Below, piece by piece: positions 9,261 to 20,731 of a stretch of DNA of 64,000 nucleotides (positions are counted from its first letter, which is position 1; every line of letters begins with the position of its first letter). The notes beneath the pieces are model-generated. The model worked only from the letters and a program-made list of their open reading frames with translations. It ran no database searches and was not told where the DNA came from. This DNA is from Vibrio amylolyticus (GTDB lineage Bacteria > Pseudomonadota > Gammaproteobacteria > Enterobacterales > Vibrionaceae). A program made the position numbers and the translations under genes. The DNA lies in NCBI RefSeq assembly GCF_023145695.1, contig NZ_JAJHVV010000004.1, positions 62,001 through 126,000 of the forward strand, read 5' to 3'.

Positions 9261-9306
9261 AAAAAAGCCGAAACGCTATGCCAATTTGGGAATAAGGTTT
9301 CGGCTC
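9261..9306 (-). terminator. Terminator after murA
   Basis: On the minus strand AGCCGAAAC and GTTTCGGCT pair around a loop of about 22 bases and run into TTTTTT. It ends the mla-ibaG-murA transcript ahead of plsC. Confidence 0.8.
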
Positions 9307-9323
9307 TAATTCTTACGCTGATA

Positions 9324-10598
<1,275 letters not shown>

Positions 10599-10853
10599 TT
10601 ACAACGACATCAGTTTTTTATCGCGAGCCCACTCTTCAGGCGTAAACGCTTTTATTGATACTGCATGGATGTCGTTTCTTTGAATGAATTCCATCAGAGG
10701 TGCATAAATAAGTTGTTGTTTTTTAACGCGGCTCATTCCATCAAAACAAGCATCAACAGCGACGACTTCGTAATGGCTTCCCTCGCCTTTTACGTGCACT
10801 TCTTGAAGGCTTAACGTCTCTTCTAAAATCTGTTGTACTTTTGCGCTATCCAC
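10599..10853 (-). CDS. ibaG: BolA-family protein IbaG
   Basis: An 84-residue BolA-fold protein. BolA proteins work with monothiol glutaredoxins and iron-sulfur clusters; IbaG is linked to acid stress. The family pattern is seen in [23 protein letters not shown] and the C-terminal [14 protein letters not shown]. The start codon is GTG, supported by AGAGGTG just upstream. It lies 3 bp after mlaB and 9 bp before murA, so it belongs to the mla operon transcript. Confidence 0.93.
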   Translation of the reverse strand: MDSAKVQQILEETLSLQEVHVKGEGSHYEVVAVDACFDGMSRVKKQQLIYAPLMEFIQRNDIHAVSIKAFTPEEWARDKKLMSL

Positions 10854-10856
10854 AAT

Positions 10857-11174
10857 TCACCTCTGCTTTGTGTGTATATGTTCTGTTAAGACGGATTCTA
10901 TATGACTTAACTTAAATAAGGTGCTCAGCTGCTCTGGCACGAAGCTGAGCATTATATGACAGTTTTGTTTTTTTGCATGCTCTATTAAGTGAATTAACAT
11001 CACCATTCCCGCAGAATCGATTCTTTCTACGTTTTTCAATGATATTTCGACCTCTTTTTCACTGGTCTTCCATGTTTGAGCGTAGCGCCATAAAGAGGGA
11101 ACTGACTCTCTATCAATCGTACCGAGTAAGCTCACACTGTCAAAGTTAGATTGCTGCCATTGAGGGTGACTCAT
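10857..11174 (-). CDS. mlaB: STAS-domain subunit of the Mla phospholipid ABC transporter
   Basis: Cytoplasmic STAS-domain protein of 105 residues that stabilises the MlaFE transporter. VERIDSAGMVMLIHLIEHAKK is the typical STAS helix-strand region with the conserved Asp-Ser. The sequence is divergent, as MlaB proteins usually are, but its place between mlaC and ibaG makes the call firm. It shares its first base with the last base of mlaC. Confidence 0.9.
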   Translation of the reverse strand: MSHPQWQQSNFDSVSLLGTIDRESVPSLWRYAQTWKTSEKEVEISLKNVERIDSAGMVMLIHLIEHAKKQNCHIMLSFVPEQLSTLFKLSHIESVLTEHIHTKQR

Positions 11175-11827
11175 TATTGGGTTCTCTCAAAGCGTACTGG
11201 CTGGGCCGCTAAAGACTCTAGCTCTTTAGCTACCGTTAAAATACCCTCTTGACGAATTTTACCGCCCCACTCGGACTGCTTACTTGAAAGCAAACTGATG
11301 CCTTCAGCAATAATATCAAAGGCCGCCCACTCTCCGGTTTTCTTATCTTTACGCAGCTTAAACTCAAGCTGAATATTCGGTCTTGGTGTATCGACAATAT
11401 CCACTTTAATGCTAGTAATGCGCTTTCCCTCTTCCAAATAGGGCTCTGGGCCTAATTCAATCGTCTGGTTAGTGTATTGAGTCAATACCTGCGCGTAAGA
11501 GGTGACAAGATACTTACGAAAGGCTTGCATAAAGACTCCAACATCATTTCGATCTGCCCCTCGAACGTTCTGTCCTAAAAGCTTCAGGGCAGCGTAACGA
11601 TCATTAACGTATGGCATCAACTCCTCTTCAACAATGACCTTTAAATATTCAGGATCTTGTTGAACCAACTCTTGTTCCGACTTAAGACGATCAAATGCTT
11701 GGACTGAGACTTGTTTCATCATCTGATATGGCTGAGTTTTATCGATCTCTTCCGCTTGAACTGAAAAGAGTACGAACAAGCCTCCACAAAGGCCCATCGT
11801 CACTTTCATTAACCATGACTTTAACAT
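11174..11827 (-). CDS. mlaC: Periplasmic phospholipid-binding protein MlaC
   Basis: Soluble periplasmic carrier moving phospholipid between the outer-membrane MlaA complex and the inner-membrane MlaFEDB complex. The signal peptide is MLKSWLMKVTMGLCGGLFVLFSVQA, with cleavage before EEIDK. The mature part has the family segments YVNDRYAALKLLGQNVR and FRKYLVTSYAQVLTQY. I use the ATG at 11827, directly after the mlaD stop and preceded by GAGGAG inside mlaD; the longer frame upstream overlaps mlaD and is unlikely. The product is 217 aa. Confidence 0.93.
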   Translation of the reverse strand: MLKSWLMKVTMGLCGGLFVLFSVQAEEIDKTQPYQMMKQVSVQAFDRLKSEQELVQQDPEYLKVIVEEELMPYVNDRYAALKLLGQNVRGADRNDVGVFMQAFRKYLVTSYAQVLTQYTNQTIELGPEPYLEEGKRITSIKVDIVDTPRPNIQLEFKLRKDKKTGEWAAFDIIAEGISLLSSKQSEWGGKIRQEGILTVAKELESLAAQPVRFERTQ

Positions 11828-11828
11828 C

Positions 11829-12323
11829 CTATTGCTCCTCTGCTGCACTATCGTCAGAACCGCCAAGACTATAAAGCACCTGACCAATTAGATTTTCAAG
11901 CACCAAAGCCGACTTGGTGTCTTCAACATAGTCTCCGTCCACCAACATCTCTTCATCATCAAAAACAAACCCAGGCACCAAGCTGATGTACTGTTCACCA
12001 ATAAGACCAGACGTCAATATTTGTAAACTCGACGTCTCGGGAAACTGCTGATAGTTGCTGCTGACATCCATCGATACCATTGGCAGTAGATTATTAGGAT
12101 TAAGACCAATACTGGTCACTCGCCCAATCACTACACCACCCACTTTCACTGGAGAGCGCACCTTTAAACTACCAATATTGTCAAACTCAGCATGCAGGGT
12201 ATAAGTATCGTTTGAACCTAGCCCCTTCACGTCAGCGACTTGAAAAATCATTATCAAGATTGCGCAAATCCCAACCAGCACAAAGCAGCCAACGCTAAAT
12301 TCCATTTTTTTATTTTGTTGCAT
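11829..12323 (-). CDS. mlaD: MCE-domain phospholipid transporter subunit MlaD
   Basis: Single-pass inner-membrane protein whose MCE domain forms a hexameric ring through which lipids pass. It has a TM helix near residues 9-27 (FSVGCFVLVGICAILIMIFQVA) and the MCE domain at about 38-118 (YTLHAEFDNIGSLKVRSPVKVGGVVIGRV, SSLQILTSGLIGEQYISLVPG). The C-terminal tail is acidic. At 164 aa it is a little shorter than the E. coli protein. It follows mlaE by 2 bp. Confidence 0.95.
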   Translation of the reverse strand: MQQNKKMEFSVGCFVLVGICAILIMIFQVADVKGLGSNDTYTLHAEFDNIGSLKVRSPVKVGGVVIGRVTSIGLNPNNLLPMVSMDVSSNYQQFPETSSLQILTSGLIGEQYISLVPGFVFDDEEMLVDGDYVEDTKSALVLENLIGQVLYSLGGSDDSAAEEQ

Positions 12324-12325
12324 GA

Positions 12326-13117
12326 TTAATTCCCAAACATCAATGCGGTCAGTATAAAGTCTAGCCCTAAAACAGCTAGAGATGAGTGCACGACGGTGCG
12401 TGTTGTGGCTTGGCTAATACCCTCTGATGTTGGTACAGAGTCATAACCATTAAATAAAGCAATCCAAGTAATGGTGAAAGCAAACACCATACATTTAATC
12501 ACGCTGTTTCCGATATCTTTACCAAGCTCAACAGAAGACTGCATCGCCGACCAAAAGCTTCCATGGTCAATGCCTTTCCAGTCCACACCAACGATTTGTC
12601 CACCCCAGATGCCGACTGCCATAAAAATCATCGCGAGCAATGGCATTGAGATAATTCCAGCCCAAAATCTAGGAGCAATAATGCGTTTAAGTGGATCTAC
12701 TGCCATCATCTCAAGACTCGAAAGCTGCTCGGTGGCTTTCATCAAACCAATTTCAGCCGTTAAGGCAGAGCCAGCTCTACCCGCAAATAGCAATGCAGTC
12801 ACCACTGGGCCAAGCTCTCTTAATAGCGAAAGTGCAACCATTTGACCTAAGCTCCCTTCTGCACCGTAATCCACCAGCACGACATAGCCTTGCAAGCTCA
12901 ATACCATGCCGATAAACAAGCCAGAAACGAGAATAATAGCCAGAGATTGAACCCCAACGCTATGAAGCTGTTTTATGAGTAGAGGAAAGTTCTTAATCGG
13001 TTGCGGGCGAGCTGCAAGCGCCCCAAAGAGCATAAAGCTAGCACGGCCAAAGGCTTCACAAAGTGAGATAGCCCGCTGGCCGATAGAGGAGATTATTGAG
13101 GCCAATTTCGTCATCAT
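12326..13117 (-). CDS. mlaE: Permease subunit MlaE
   Basis: Integral inner-membrane permease of the Mla phospholipid transporter. The 263-residue sequence has several hydrophobic helices and the family signatures [25 protein letters not shown] and [20 protein letters not shown]. The first four bases overlap the end of mlaF, suggesting coupled translation. Confidence 0.95.
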   Translation of the reverse strand: MMTKLASIISSIGQRAISLCEAFGRASFMLFGALAARPQPIKNFPLLIKQLHSVGVQSLAIILVSGLFIGMVLSLQGYVVLVDYGAEGSLGQMVALSLLRELGPVVTALLFAGRAGSALTAEIGLMKATEQLSSLEMMAVDPLKRIIAPRFWAGIISMPLLAMIFMAVGIWGGQIVGVDWKGIDHGSFWSAMQSSVELGKDIGNSVIKCMVFAFTITWIALFNGYDSVPTSEGISQATTRTVVHSSLAVLGLDFILTALMFGN

Positions 13118-13911
13118 CGAAATAACTCCTGTTTAATATCACGAGCTGGATAACGAAACGGCACAGGACCATCAGCGAACCCTTGTAAAAATTGCACCAC
13201 TTTTGGATCCGTATTATTCTCCAAGTCTTGCGGCGATCCTTTGGCGATCACCTTGCCGTCAGCCAGCAAGTACACCCAATCAGCAATGCTCATCACTTCT
13301 GGAACATCATGAGAGACCACAACAGAAGTCACGCCAAGCGCTTGATTTAGATTACGAATAAGCTCAACAAGAACCCCCATTGTAATAGGATCTTGGCCAA
13401 CAAAAGGTTCATCGTACATGATAAGTTCAGGATCAAGAGCAATAGCCCGAGCTAAAGCCGCACGCCTTGCCATTCCGCCTGAGAGTTCACTCGGCATCAG
13501 CTGTGCGGCACCACGTAGACCAACCGCTTCAAGTTTCAATAACACAAGAGTGCGAATAAGCGATTCGTCTAATTGCGTGTGTTCTCGTAGCGGGTATGCC
13601 ACATTATCAAACACGGTTAAGTCAGTGAACAGAGCACCCGATTGAAATAGCATGCTCATCTTTGTACGAGCCTGATAGAGCTGATGGCGAGTTAACTGGG
13701 GAATGTTGTCGCCATCAAACCAAATCTCTCCTGCATCAGGCGCGAGCTGCCCTCCAATCAATCGCAGAAGAGTCGTCTTTCCAATTCCAGACGGCCCCAT
13801 AATTGCGGTTATTTTTCCTGTCGGAACTGACAAGCTAATATCATCAAAAATCACCCTCCCGGAACGAGAGAAGGTTAAGTTATTGATAGTAATAAGATCA
13901 CTTAGTGGCAT
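13114..13911 (-). CDS. mlaF: ATP-binding subunit MlaF
   Basis: ATPase of the Mla transporter, which maintains outer-membrane lipid asymmetry. It has Walker [11 protein letters not shown]-loop MLFQSGALF, signature [14 protein letters not shown], Walker [14 protein letters not shown] and the switch His in VVSHDV. I place the start at ATG 13911 ([14 protein letters not shown]); an in-frame GTG six bases upstream is an equally possible start. It is the promoter-proximal gene of a seven-gene run ending in murA and is divergent from yrbG. Confidence 0.95.
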   Translation of the reverse strand: MPLSDLITINNLTFSRSGRVIFDDISLSVPTGKITAIMGPSGIGKTTLLRLIGGQLAPDAGEIWFDGDNIPQLTRHQLYQARTKMSMLFQSGALFTDLTVFDNVAYPLREHTQLDESLIRTLVLLKLEAVGLRGAAQLMPSELSGGMARRAALARAIALDPELIMYDEPFVGQDPITMGVLVELIRNLNQALGVTSVVVSHDVPEVMSIADWVYLLADGKVIAKGSPQDLENNTDPKVVQFLQGFADGPVPFRYPARDIKQELFR

Positions 13912-13917
13912 AAGCAC

Positions 13918-14154
13918 TCAATATCATCCATGTATGTGCACCTCTTAGACTATGAATCATAAGCATATTACTGGTGAAGTTAAAGTTATAGCGTAGCAAA
14001 TCCAGTTTAAGTCGAGATAAATGGCTCACAATTGTCACAATAGAGACGGAATGGGAATTAACTACGAATTAATTTCATTATTAACCTTCCCTTTTAGCAA
14101 CCAAACCGTCAAAATTAACGGTTAACTCATTATCGAAATAATTTAGGAATCATC
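13918..14154. promoter_or_regulatory. Divergent intergenic region between mlaF and yrbG
   Basis: A 237-bp stretch without genes that must hold both the mla and the yrbG promoters, reading in opposite directions. It is AT-rich. I could not single out one convincing -35/-10 pair for either gene. The arrangement matches E. coli, where the mla and yrbG-lpt units also diverge. Confidence 0.5.
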
Positions 14155-15120
14155 ATGCTGGAAGCAGTAGCATTGCTCATTGTCGGACTAGTATTCTTAG
14201 TATGGAGTGCGGACAAACTGGTTTTTGGTGCCGCGGCACTGGCTAGAAATGTTGGTATATCACCGCTTGTTATCGGTATGACAATTCTAGCGATGGGTTC
14301 TTCTGCACCAGAAATGATGGTTTCAGCAACGGCAGCGCTAGAAGGTAAAACGGATACTGCGGTAGGTAACGTTTTAGGCTCAAACATCGCCAATATCGCT
14401 TTGATTCTTGGTATTACCGCACTTATCAAACCGCTTTCAATTAGCTCAGCCGTGCTAAGACGTGAACTTCCTCTAATGATTGGCGTGACCTTAGTGGCTG
14501 GCGTCATCTTGTGGGATAACCATCTTGGCCGACCTGAAGGGATTTTGCTATTCGTTCTATTCGCCTTTTTCATCCTAACCATGCTTCGTATTAGTAGAAA
14601 AGAGAAGCAAAATGGTGACGTTCTTATTGATGAACAAGAGTCAGAAGTGCCAGAAGGCGTTAGCAACAAAAAAGCCGCTATGTGGGTGATTATTGGCCTA
14701 ATCATTCTACCAATTGCCGCTAATGTTCTGGTTAACAATGCTGTTATTATCGCCAAGTTCTTTGGTATGAGCGATTTAGTCATCGGTTTAACCATTATCG
14801 CCGTGGGTACTAGCTTACCTGAACTTGCCGCTTCTCTGGCTGGTGTACTGAAAGGCGAAGATGACATGGCGGTGGGTAATATCATCGGTTCAAACGTCTT
14901 TAACATCCTCGCGGTAATGGGGATCCCTGGTATTTTAAGCCCTTCTATTATCAATGCCTATGCCATGGATCGCGACTTTTGGGTCATGCTTGGCGTCTCT
15001 CTACTATTGGTAATAATGGCTCTGGGTAAGTCTCGTAGCATTAACCGCATTGAAGGTGGCGTTCTGTTTTTGATCTTTATCGCCTACCAAGCATACCTCA
15101 TCATCAATATGACTGCGTAA
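14155..15120 (+). CDS. yrbG: Calcium/sodium antiporter, YrbG family
   Basis: Inner-membrane cation/Ca2+ exchanger. The two inverted alpha repeats are visible: GMTILAMGSSAPEMMVSATAAL near residue 42, with GNVLGSNIANI after it, and GLTIIAVGTSLPELAASLAG near 206, with GNIIGSNVFNI. Each repeat carries the acidic residue that coordinates the ion. About ten TM helices are present in 321 residues. AGGAATCATC precedes the ATG. It heads the kdsD-kdsC-lptCAB run. Confidence 0.93.
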   Translation: MLEAVALLIVGLVFLVWSADKLVFGAAALARNVGISPLVIGMTILAMGSSAPEMMVSATAALEGKTDTAVGNVLGSNIANIALILGITALIKPLSISSAVLRRELPLMIGVTLVAGVILWDNHLGRPEGILLFVLFAFFILTMLRISRKEKQNGDVLIDEQESEVPEGVSNKKAAMWVIIGLIILPIAANVLVNNAVIIAKFFGMSDLVIGLTIIAVGTSLPELAASLAGVLKGEDDMAVGNIIGSNVFNILAVMGIPGILSPSIINAYAMDRDFWVMLGVSLLLVIMALGKSRSINRIEGGVLFLIFIAYQAYLIINMTA

Positions 15121-15140
15121 AGCAGAACTGGAGTAACGTA

Positions 15141-16112
15141 ATGTCATCAGCATTTGATTATCATCGGGTTGCCAAGCAAGTTCTCACGACTGAGATTCAA
15201 GCATTAGAGCAACTTGAGCAGTATTTTAATCAAGACTTTACTGGCGCCTGTGAACGCATCTTGAATAACCAAGGCAAAGTTGTTGTCATGGGGATGGGCA
15301 AATCAGGTCATATTGGCAATAAGATAGCGGCGTCGTTGGCAAGTACAGGGACTCCATCGTTCTTCGTTCACCCAGGAGAGGCGGCTCATGGCGATCTTGG
15401 GATGATTGGCGCCGATGATATCGTGCTCGCTATTTCAAACTCCGGTGAATCTTCTGAAATTTTGTCGCTATTTCCCGTATTGAAGCGTCGTAATATCTGC
15501 ATCATTAGCATGACTGGAAAGCCAAACTCCAACATGGCAACTCTGGCTAACTTCCATCTGCAAATAACGGTACCAAAAGAGGCTTGTCCACTCGAACTAG
15601 CGCCAACCTCTAGCACAACCGCTACATTGGTCATGGGCGATGCCCTAGCTGTCGCATTAATGGAAGCTCGTGGATTTACCGCTGAAGACTTTGCTTTATC
15701 ACACCCCGGTGGCGCATTGGGCAGAAAGCTACTGCTAAAACTCTCAGATATTATGCACTCAGGCAGTACGCTACCAGTAGTCACACCTGAGACAGTGATT
15801 CGCGATGCTCTACTAGAAATTAGCCAAAAAGGGCTTGGTATGACGGCTGTTGTTGATGATAGTCAGTATCTGGTCGGCATATTTACCGATGGTGATTTAA
15901 GGCGTATTCTAGACAAACGTATTGATATCCATAACGCCCAAATTGGGGAAGTAATGACACAAAACCCAACTGTGGCTCACCCAGACATGCTGGCAGCGGA
16001 AGGTCTTAACCTAATGCAAGATAAGAGTATCAACGGTTTAATGCTATGCCATGAAGGTCGACTCGTTGGCGCACTTAATATGCATGACATGTTAAAAGCA
16101 GGAGTGGTTTAA
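15141..16112 (+). CDS. kdsD: Arabinose-5-phosphate isomerase
   Basis: Converts ribulose-5-phosphate to arabinose-5-phosphate, the first step to Kdo for lipopolysaccharide. The SIS domain (residues 35-180) has GMGKSGHIGNKIAASLASTGTPSFFVHPGEAAHGDLGMI and SNSGESSEIL. Two CBS domains follow (from about 205: IMHSGSTLPVV, VGIFTDGDLRR, VMTQNPTVAH). The length of 323 is normal. It follows yrbG by 20 bp, and its last base is the first base of kdsC. Confidence 0.96.
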   Translation: MSSAFDYHRVAKQVLTTEIQALEQLEQYFNQDFTGACERILNNQGKVVVMGMGKSGHIGNKIAASLASTGTPSFFVHPGEAAHGDLGMIGADDIVLAISNSGESSEILSLFPVLKRRNICIISMTGKPNSNMATLANFHLQITVPKEACPLELAPTSSTTATLVMGDALAVALMEARGFTAEDFALSHPGGALGRKLLLKLSDIMHSGSTLPVVTPETVIRDALLEISQKGLGMTAVVDDSQYLVGIFTDGDLRRILDKRIDIHNAQIGEVMTQNPTVAHPDMLAAEGLNLMQDKSINGLMLCHEGRLVGALNMHDMLKAGVV

Positions 16113-16684
16113 TGAGTGCTCAAGCCCTGAAGAATCAAATACAAACATTATATGCTCCAGTAGCTGCGAACATTCTCGACATTGCGAAAGAGATCAAGCT
16201 GCTTATTTGTGATGTTGATGGCGTCTTTTCTGATGGTCGCATTTACATGGGCAACAATGGCGAAGAGCTTAAAACCTTCCATACTCGCGATGGATACGGT
16301 GTGAAGTCTCTGATGAACGCCGGCATCGAGATCGCTATCATCACAGGTCGTAAATCTCAGATCGTTGAAAATCGAATGAAGGCACTGGGCATCTCCCTCA
16401 TTTATCAAGGTCAAGATGATAAAGTAAAAGCCTACTTAGATATTTGTGACAAGCTCAATATCTCTCCAGAGCAAACAGGTTATATTGGTGATGATTTAAT
16501 CGACTGGCCTGTCATGGAGAAGGTAGCGTTGAAAGTATGTGTCGCGGATGGACACCCACTACTTGTTCAACAAGCAAACTATGTCACCACTATTAAGGGA
16601 GGCCACGGGGCCGTTCGTGAAGTCTGTGATTTAATCCTACAAGCTCGTGATGAACTTGATTGCCATAAAGGCCTCAGTATATGA
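16112..16684 (+). CDS. kdsC: 3-deoxy-D-manno-octulosonate 8-phosphate phosphatase
   Basis: Removes phosphate from Kdo-8-phosphate in Kdo synthesis. It is a HAD-family enzyme of the small, capless type: motif I LLICDVDGVFSDG (nucleophile Asp), motif II IAIITGRKS, motif III and IV around VKAYLDICDK and GYIGDDLIDWPVM. The product is 190 aa. The start overlaps kdsD by one base and the stop overlaps lptC by four. Confidence 0.95.
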   Translation: MSAQALKNQIQTLYAPVAANILDIAKEIKLLICDVDGVFSDGRIYMGNNGEELKTFHTRDGYGVKSLMNAGIEIAIITGRKSQIVENRMKALGISLIYQGQDDKVKAYLDICDKLNISPEQTGYIGDDLIDWPVMEKVALKVCVADGHPLLVQQANYVTTIKGGHGAVREVCDLILQARDELDCHKGLSI

Positions 16685-17244
16685 GTCTATCTCGCATTCT
16701 GTATGTATTACTCTTCTTTGTCTCTACATGGTCGATTTACTACCTCTATGACAAAGAGCAAGAGTTTGATATTCAAGTCGCTCCTGACCAAGAACTCCCA
16801 ATGTTCACTGGTCGTGATATTGAGAATGTCTCTTACACCGAAGACGGCATTCGTAGCTACATCATTACCTCGGTGTATTTGGAAAACTTTGCTGAAAGTG
16901 GTGACACTTGGTTTGACCTTCCTGTACTTAAAATATACAAAGAAGGCACAACTCAGGAGTGGGAAATCACCGCAGACAGAGCTTTGCTCGATAGCGATCA
17001 AATTCTAACTCTGTATGACAACGTTATCGCACATAACCTACTCGACGAGTCGGGCTTTGATACGATGTCGACAGAAGAGCTCAGCATTAAATTATCCAAT
17101 CGTGATTTTTGGGCCGACAACCAAGTAGTTCTAGTGGGCCCGCAATTTGAAACAGAAGGACAAGCAATGAAAGGCAACTTTGCCGATAATCACGCTGTTC
17201 TTTATAACTATGTTCAAGGTAGATATGAAACTCTCACACCTTAG
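16681..17244 (+). CDS. lptC: LPS export protein LptC
   Basis: Bitopic inner-membrane protein linking the LptBFG transporter to LptA in the lipopolysaccharide bridge. One TM helix (LSRILYVLLFFVSTWSIYYLY, residues 2-22) is followed by a periplasmic beta-jellyroll domain (DNVIAHNLL and similar strands). The product is 187 aa. The ATG overlaps the kdsC stop as ATGA, suggesting translational coupling. Confidence 0.93.
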   Translation: MSLSRILYVLLFFVSTWSIYYLYDKEQEFDIQVAPDQELPMFTGRDIENVSYTEDGIRSYIITSVYLENFAESGDTWFDLPVLKIYKEGTTQEWEITADRALLDSDQILTLYDNVIAHNLLDESGFDTMSTEELSIKLSNRDFWADNQVVLVGPQFETEGQAMKGNFADNHAVLYNYVQGRYETLTP

Positions 17245-17719
17245 CCTGATAGCTTGTTTGGCCGCTTCAGGTAGTGCTATGGCGCTCTCAACAGATAAAG
17301 ACCAGCCTGTTTACATTGATTCAGACAGTCAGCACCTTGATATGCAAAGCAACAAGGTAACCTTCATTGGTGATGTTAAGCTTAAACAAGGCAGCATCAA
17401 CATCAATGCTGATAAAGTGATCGTTCTTCGCAATCCAGAAGATGGCACCATCGAAGAAATTGAAGGGTATGGTGATTTAGCGACTTTCTCTCAACTGACC
17501 GATGACGGTAAGACACTTTATGGTGAGGCCGAAGAGCTTTACTACAAGATGGTGGACGACCGATTAACGATGATCAACCGTGCCATGCTTTCACAAGATG
17601 ACAGCATCACACGTGGTACTAAGATTCGATATCAAATTACCGAGCAAAAGCTGATTGCTGACGGTAAACAAGGCGATCGTGTCTCAACGGTACTTCAACC
17701 TCAAACGATACAAGAGTAA
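17225..17719 (+). CDS. lptA: LPS-transport periplasmic protein LptA
   Basis: Periplasmic protein whose jellyroll units stack into the bridge carrying LPS to the outer membrane. The signal peptide is [20 protein letters not shown]; the mature part begins [19 protein letters not shown] and has the OstA-type pattern [26 protein letters not shown] use ATG 17225 (164 aa), which gives a proper signal peptide; a longer frame from 17180 lies within lptC. The start overlaps the lptC end by 20 bp. Confidence 0.94.
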   Translation: MKLSHLSLIACLAASGSAMALSTDKDQPVYIDSDSQHLDMQSNKVTFIGDVKLKQGSININADKVIVLRNPEDGTIEEIEGYGDLATFSQLTDDGKTLYGEAEELYYKMVDDRLTMINRAMLSQDDSITRGTKIRYQITEQKLIADGKQGDRVSTVLQPQTIQE

Positions 17720-17721
17720 CT

Positions 17722-18447
17722 ATGTCGATACTAAAAGCTGAAAATCTGGCGAAGAGCTACAAAAACCGCCGTGTGGTATCTGATGTTAGTCTTCAAGTAG
17801 AGTCAGGACAGATTGTTGGATTACTTGGCCCGAATGGGGCGGGAAAAACGACATCATTTTATATGATCGTTGGCTTGGTCGCTCGCGATGAAGGCAAGAT
17901 AAGCATTGATGGAAAGGACATTAGTATCCTACCAATGCACAGCCGTTCTCGTATGGGGATTGGTTACCTGCCTCAAGAAGCCTCGATCTTCCGTAAGCTT
18001 TCTGTCCAAGATAACATCATGGCAGTCCTTCAAACTCGTGAAGAGATGACACCAGAAGAGCGCCAAGATAAGCTTGAAGATCTGCTCGAAGAGTTCCATA
18101 TTCAGCACATCCGGGAAAGTGCAGGTATGGCACTTTCTGGTGGTGAAAGACGCCGAGTTGAAATTGCACGAGCATTGGCAGCAAATCCTCAGTTTATTCT
18201 TCTCGATGAACCCTTTGCAGGGGTCGATCCTATCTCTGTTATCGATATAAAAAAAATCATTGAGCATTTAAGAGATCGTGGCTTAGGGGTACTAATCACC
18301 GACCATAACGTTCGCGAAACCCTTGATGTATGTGAAAAAGCTTACATTGTGAGCCAAGGGCATCTTATTGCGGAGGGAACTCCGGCAGATGTTCTCAATA
18401 ATGAACAAGTAAAACAAGTTTATCTCGGTGAACAATTCCGTCTATGA
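17722..18447 (+). CDS. lptB: LPS export ABC transporter ATP-binding protein LptB
   Basis: Cytoplasmic ATPase that powers LPS extraction by LptFG. Walker A is GPNGAGKTT (residues 36-44), Q-loop [11 protein letters not shown], signature [15 protein letters not shown], Walker [14 protein letters not shown] and switch His in ITDHNV. The length of 241 matches the family. It lies 2 bp after lptA; lptF and lptG are not in this window. Confidence 0.96.
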   Translation: MSILKAENLAKSYKNRRVVSDVSLQVESGQIVGLLGPNGAGKTTSFYMIVGLVARDEGKISIDGKDISILPMHSRSRMGIGYLPQEASIFRKLSVQDNIMAVLQTREEMTPEERQDKLEDLLEEFHIQHIRESAGMALSGGERRRVEIARALAANPQFILLDEPFAGVDPISVIDIKKIIEHLRDRGLGVLITDHNVRETLDVCEKAYIVSQGHLIAEGTPADVLNNEQVKQVYLGEQFRL

Positions 18448-18498
18448 TTAAATAGAGAGTGAAGCGGATTCTAAAAACAACAAGGTAAGCGATACTGA

Positions 18499-19962
18499 AT
18501 GAAACCCTCATTACAGCTCAAGCTAGGTCAACAGTTAGCCATGACACCCCAGTTGCAGCAAGCGATTCGCTTGTTGCAATTGTCGACTCTCGATCTTCAG
18601 CAAGAAATTCAAGAAGCTCTCGATTCCAATCCTTTACTTGATGTTGAAGAGTCAGGTAACGAAGAACCGACTGCCAATGAAGAAAAAAACACACGCGAAG
18701 AGAAAGAACCGACCGTTGAAATTGCAGAGCCAGAAGTCAAAGACAGTTCTGAGCTAATCGAGAAGTCAGAGATCAGTAACGACCTTGAGATAGACACCAC
18801 TTGGGAGGATGTCTATTCTGCCAATACTGGTAGTACAGGGATTGCGTTTGATGATGATGCTCCGGTATACCAAGGTGAGACCACTCAGTCGCTACAGGAT
18901 TACCTATTGTGGCAACTCGACTTAACCCCATTTAGTGATAATGATAGAACCATCGCGCTGGCCATTATTGACGCGATTGACGACTATGGTTACCTCACTA
19001 CATCCACTACCGATATTTTAGAAAGCTTTGATAACGAAGAGATTGAACTCGATGAGATTGAAGCCGTTCGTAAACGTATTCAACAGTTCGATCCACTTGG
19101 GGTTGGCTCTGCCAATCTGCAAGATTGCCTGCTTCTTCAATTAGCGACCTTTCCAGAAGAGACCCCTTGGCTTAAGGAAGCTAAGCTAGTCCTCAATGAT
19201 CACATCGATCAACTGGGCAATCGTGACTATAAACTCATCATCAAAGAAACCAAATTAAAAGAAGCCGATCTACGTGACGTACTCACTTTGATCCAACAAT
19301 TGGATCCAAGACCAGGTAGCCGCATTACCCCTGATCATGCTGAGTATGTAATCCCGGATGTTTCCGTGTATAAAGATCACGGAAAATGGGTAGTGACTAT
19401 TAACCCCGATAGCGTACCAAGGCTTAAAGTTAATCAACAATATGCAAGCCTTGGGAAGGGTAATAGCCCTGATAGCCAATACATCAAAAGCAACCTTCAA
19501 GAAGCTAAGTGGTTAATCAAAAGCTTAGAAAGCCGCAATGAGACACTGCTCAAAGTTGCTAAATGCATAGTTGAACATCAACGTGAATTCTTCGAATATG
19601 GAGAAGAAGCGATGAAACCAATGGTACTTAATGATGTAGCATTGGCCGTTGAAATGCATGAATCGACCATTTCACGCGTTACCACACAGAAATTTATGCA
19701 TACCCCTAGAGGTATCTTCGAGTTGAAATATTTCTTCTCCAGTCATGTGAGTACCGACAATGGAGGAGAGTGTTCATCTACTGCAATTCGCGCTCTCATC
19801 AAAAAGTTAGTCGCCGCTGAGAACACAGCTAAGCCTCTGAGTGATAGCAAGATTGCAGCCTTACTGGCTGAGCAAGGGATTCAAGTTGCTAGACGAACAA
19901 TAGCGAAGTACAGAGAGTCCTTGGGCATCGCCCCTTCAAGTCAGCGTAAACGCCTGCTATAA
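18499..19962 (+). CDS. rpoN: RNA polymerase sigma-54 factor
   Basis: Sigma factor for enhancer-dependent promoters (nitrogen use and, in vibrios, flagella and quorum-sensing circuits). The N-terminal glutamine-rich activator region is [29 protein letters not shown]. An acidic linker follows (residues 50-110). The core-binding domain and HTH ([28 protein letters not shown]) lead to the RpoN box [10 protein letters not shown] near the C-terminus. The length is 487. It follows lptB by 51 bp, the usual gammaproteobacterial order. Confidence 0.97.
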   Translation: MKPSLQLKLGQQLAMTPQLQQAIRLLQLSTLDLQQEIQEALDSNPLLDVEESGNEEPTANEEKNTREEKEPTVEIAEPEVKDSSELIEKSEISNDLEIDTTWEDVYSANTGSTGIAFDDDAPVYQGETTQSLQDYLLWQLDLTPFSDNDRTIALAIIDAIDDYGYLTTSTTDILESFDNEEIELDEIEAVRKRIQQFDPLGVGSANLQDCLLLQLATFPEETPWLKEAKLVLNDHIDQLGNRDYKLIIKETKLKEADLRDVLTLIQQLDPRPGSRITPDHAEYVIPDVSVYKDHGKWVVTINPDSVPRLKVNQQYASLGKGNSPDSQYIKSNLQEAKWLIKSLESRNETLLKVAKCIVEHQREFFEYGEEAMKPMVLNDVALAVEMHESTISRVTTQKFMHTPRGIFELKYFFSSHVSTDNGGECSSTAIRALIKKLVAAENTAKPLSDSKIAALLAEQGIQVARRTIAKYRESLGIAPSSQRKRLL

Positions 19963-19987
19963 GGCCTAAACTGAATAAGGAAAGTCT

Positions 19988-20275
19988 ATGCAAATCAATA
20001 TTAATGCCCATCACGTTGATCTTACCGATTCAATGCAAGACTATGTAAATACCAAATTCCAGAAGCTAGAGCGGTTTTTTGACCACATAAATAACGTTCA
20101 TGTAGTATTGAAGGTTGAAAAAGTTCGCCAGATCGCAGAAGCTACCCTCCACGTAAATCAGGGAGATATCCACGCAACCGCCGACGATGAAAGTATGTAT
20201 GCGGCAATCGATTCACTCGTGGATAAACTCGTTAGACAACTTAATAAGCACAAAGAAAAGCTAAGTAGCCATTAA
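19988..20275 (+). CDS. hpf: Ribosome hibernation promoting factor, short form
   Basis: A 95-residue protein that binds the 30S decoding region and favours 100S dimers in stationary phase. The pattern MQININAHHVDLTDSMQDYVNTKFQKLERFF and the DEPMYAAID-like DDESMYAAIDSLVDKLVRQL are characteristic. The long-form C-terminal dimerisation domain is absent. GGAAAGTCT precedes the ATG. It lies between rpoN and ptsN. Confidence 0.95.
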   Translation: MQININAHHVDLTDSMQDYVNTKFQKLERFFDHINNVHVVLKVEKVRQIAEATLHVNQGDIHATADDESMYAAIDSLVDKLVRQLNKHKEKLSSH

Positions 20276-20276
20276 C

Positions 20277-20723
20277 ATGCAATTAAGCGAAGTATTAACA
20301 TTGGACTGCACAAAAAGTGCAGTTCAATGCACCAGCAAAAAAAGAGCCTTAGAGATGATCAGCGAGATTGTTGCTGACCAAACTGGGCAAGATTCCACTG
20401 AGCTATTTGAATGCATGCTCAGCCGTGAAAAAGTAGGCAGCACCGGCATCGGCAATGGTATTGCGATTCCGCATGCCAGAATGAACTCTAGCGATCACGC
20501 TATCGCGGTACTGCTTCAGTGTGAAGAGCCTATCGAATTTGGAGCCATCGACAATAGACCTGTTGATCTCCTATTTGCCCTGCTAGTACCTGAAGAGCAG
20601 TGTAAAGAACACCTCAAAACGTTGTCATCGATGGCAGCGCGCCTCAATGATAAACAAGTCTTAAAACAACTGCGTAACGCTCAAAATGATGAAGAGCTTT
20701 ACGACATTATGGTTAATCACTGA
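20277..20723 (+). CDS. ptsN: Nitrogen-regulatory PTS enzyme IIA
   Basis: EIIA-Ntr of the nitrogen phosphotransferase chain, which receives phosphate from NPr and regulates potassium, nitrogen and other pathways rather than sugar uptake. The phosphorylated histidine is His66 in GIAIPHARM. The domain covers the whole 148-residue protein. It starts 1 bp after hpf ends. Its partner npr is three genes further on in the same run. Confidence 0.95.
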   Translation: MQLSEVLTLDCTKSAVQCTSKKRALEMISEIVADQTGQDSTELFECMLSREKVGSTGIGNGIAIPHARMNSSDHAIAVLLQCEEPIEFGAIDNRPVDLLFALLVPEEQCKEHLKTLSSMAARLNDKQVLKQLRNAQNDEELYDIMVNH

Positions 20724-20731
20724 GTTCTATT

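Noticed and set aside
14130..14954. A 274-codon frame antisense to yrbG
   Set aside because: It mirrors a clearly identified antiporter gene and is Ser/Thr/Ile-rich low-complexity sequence, as expected of an antisense frame.
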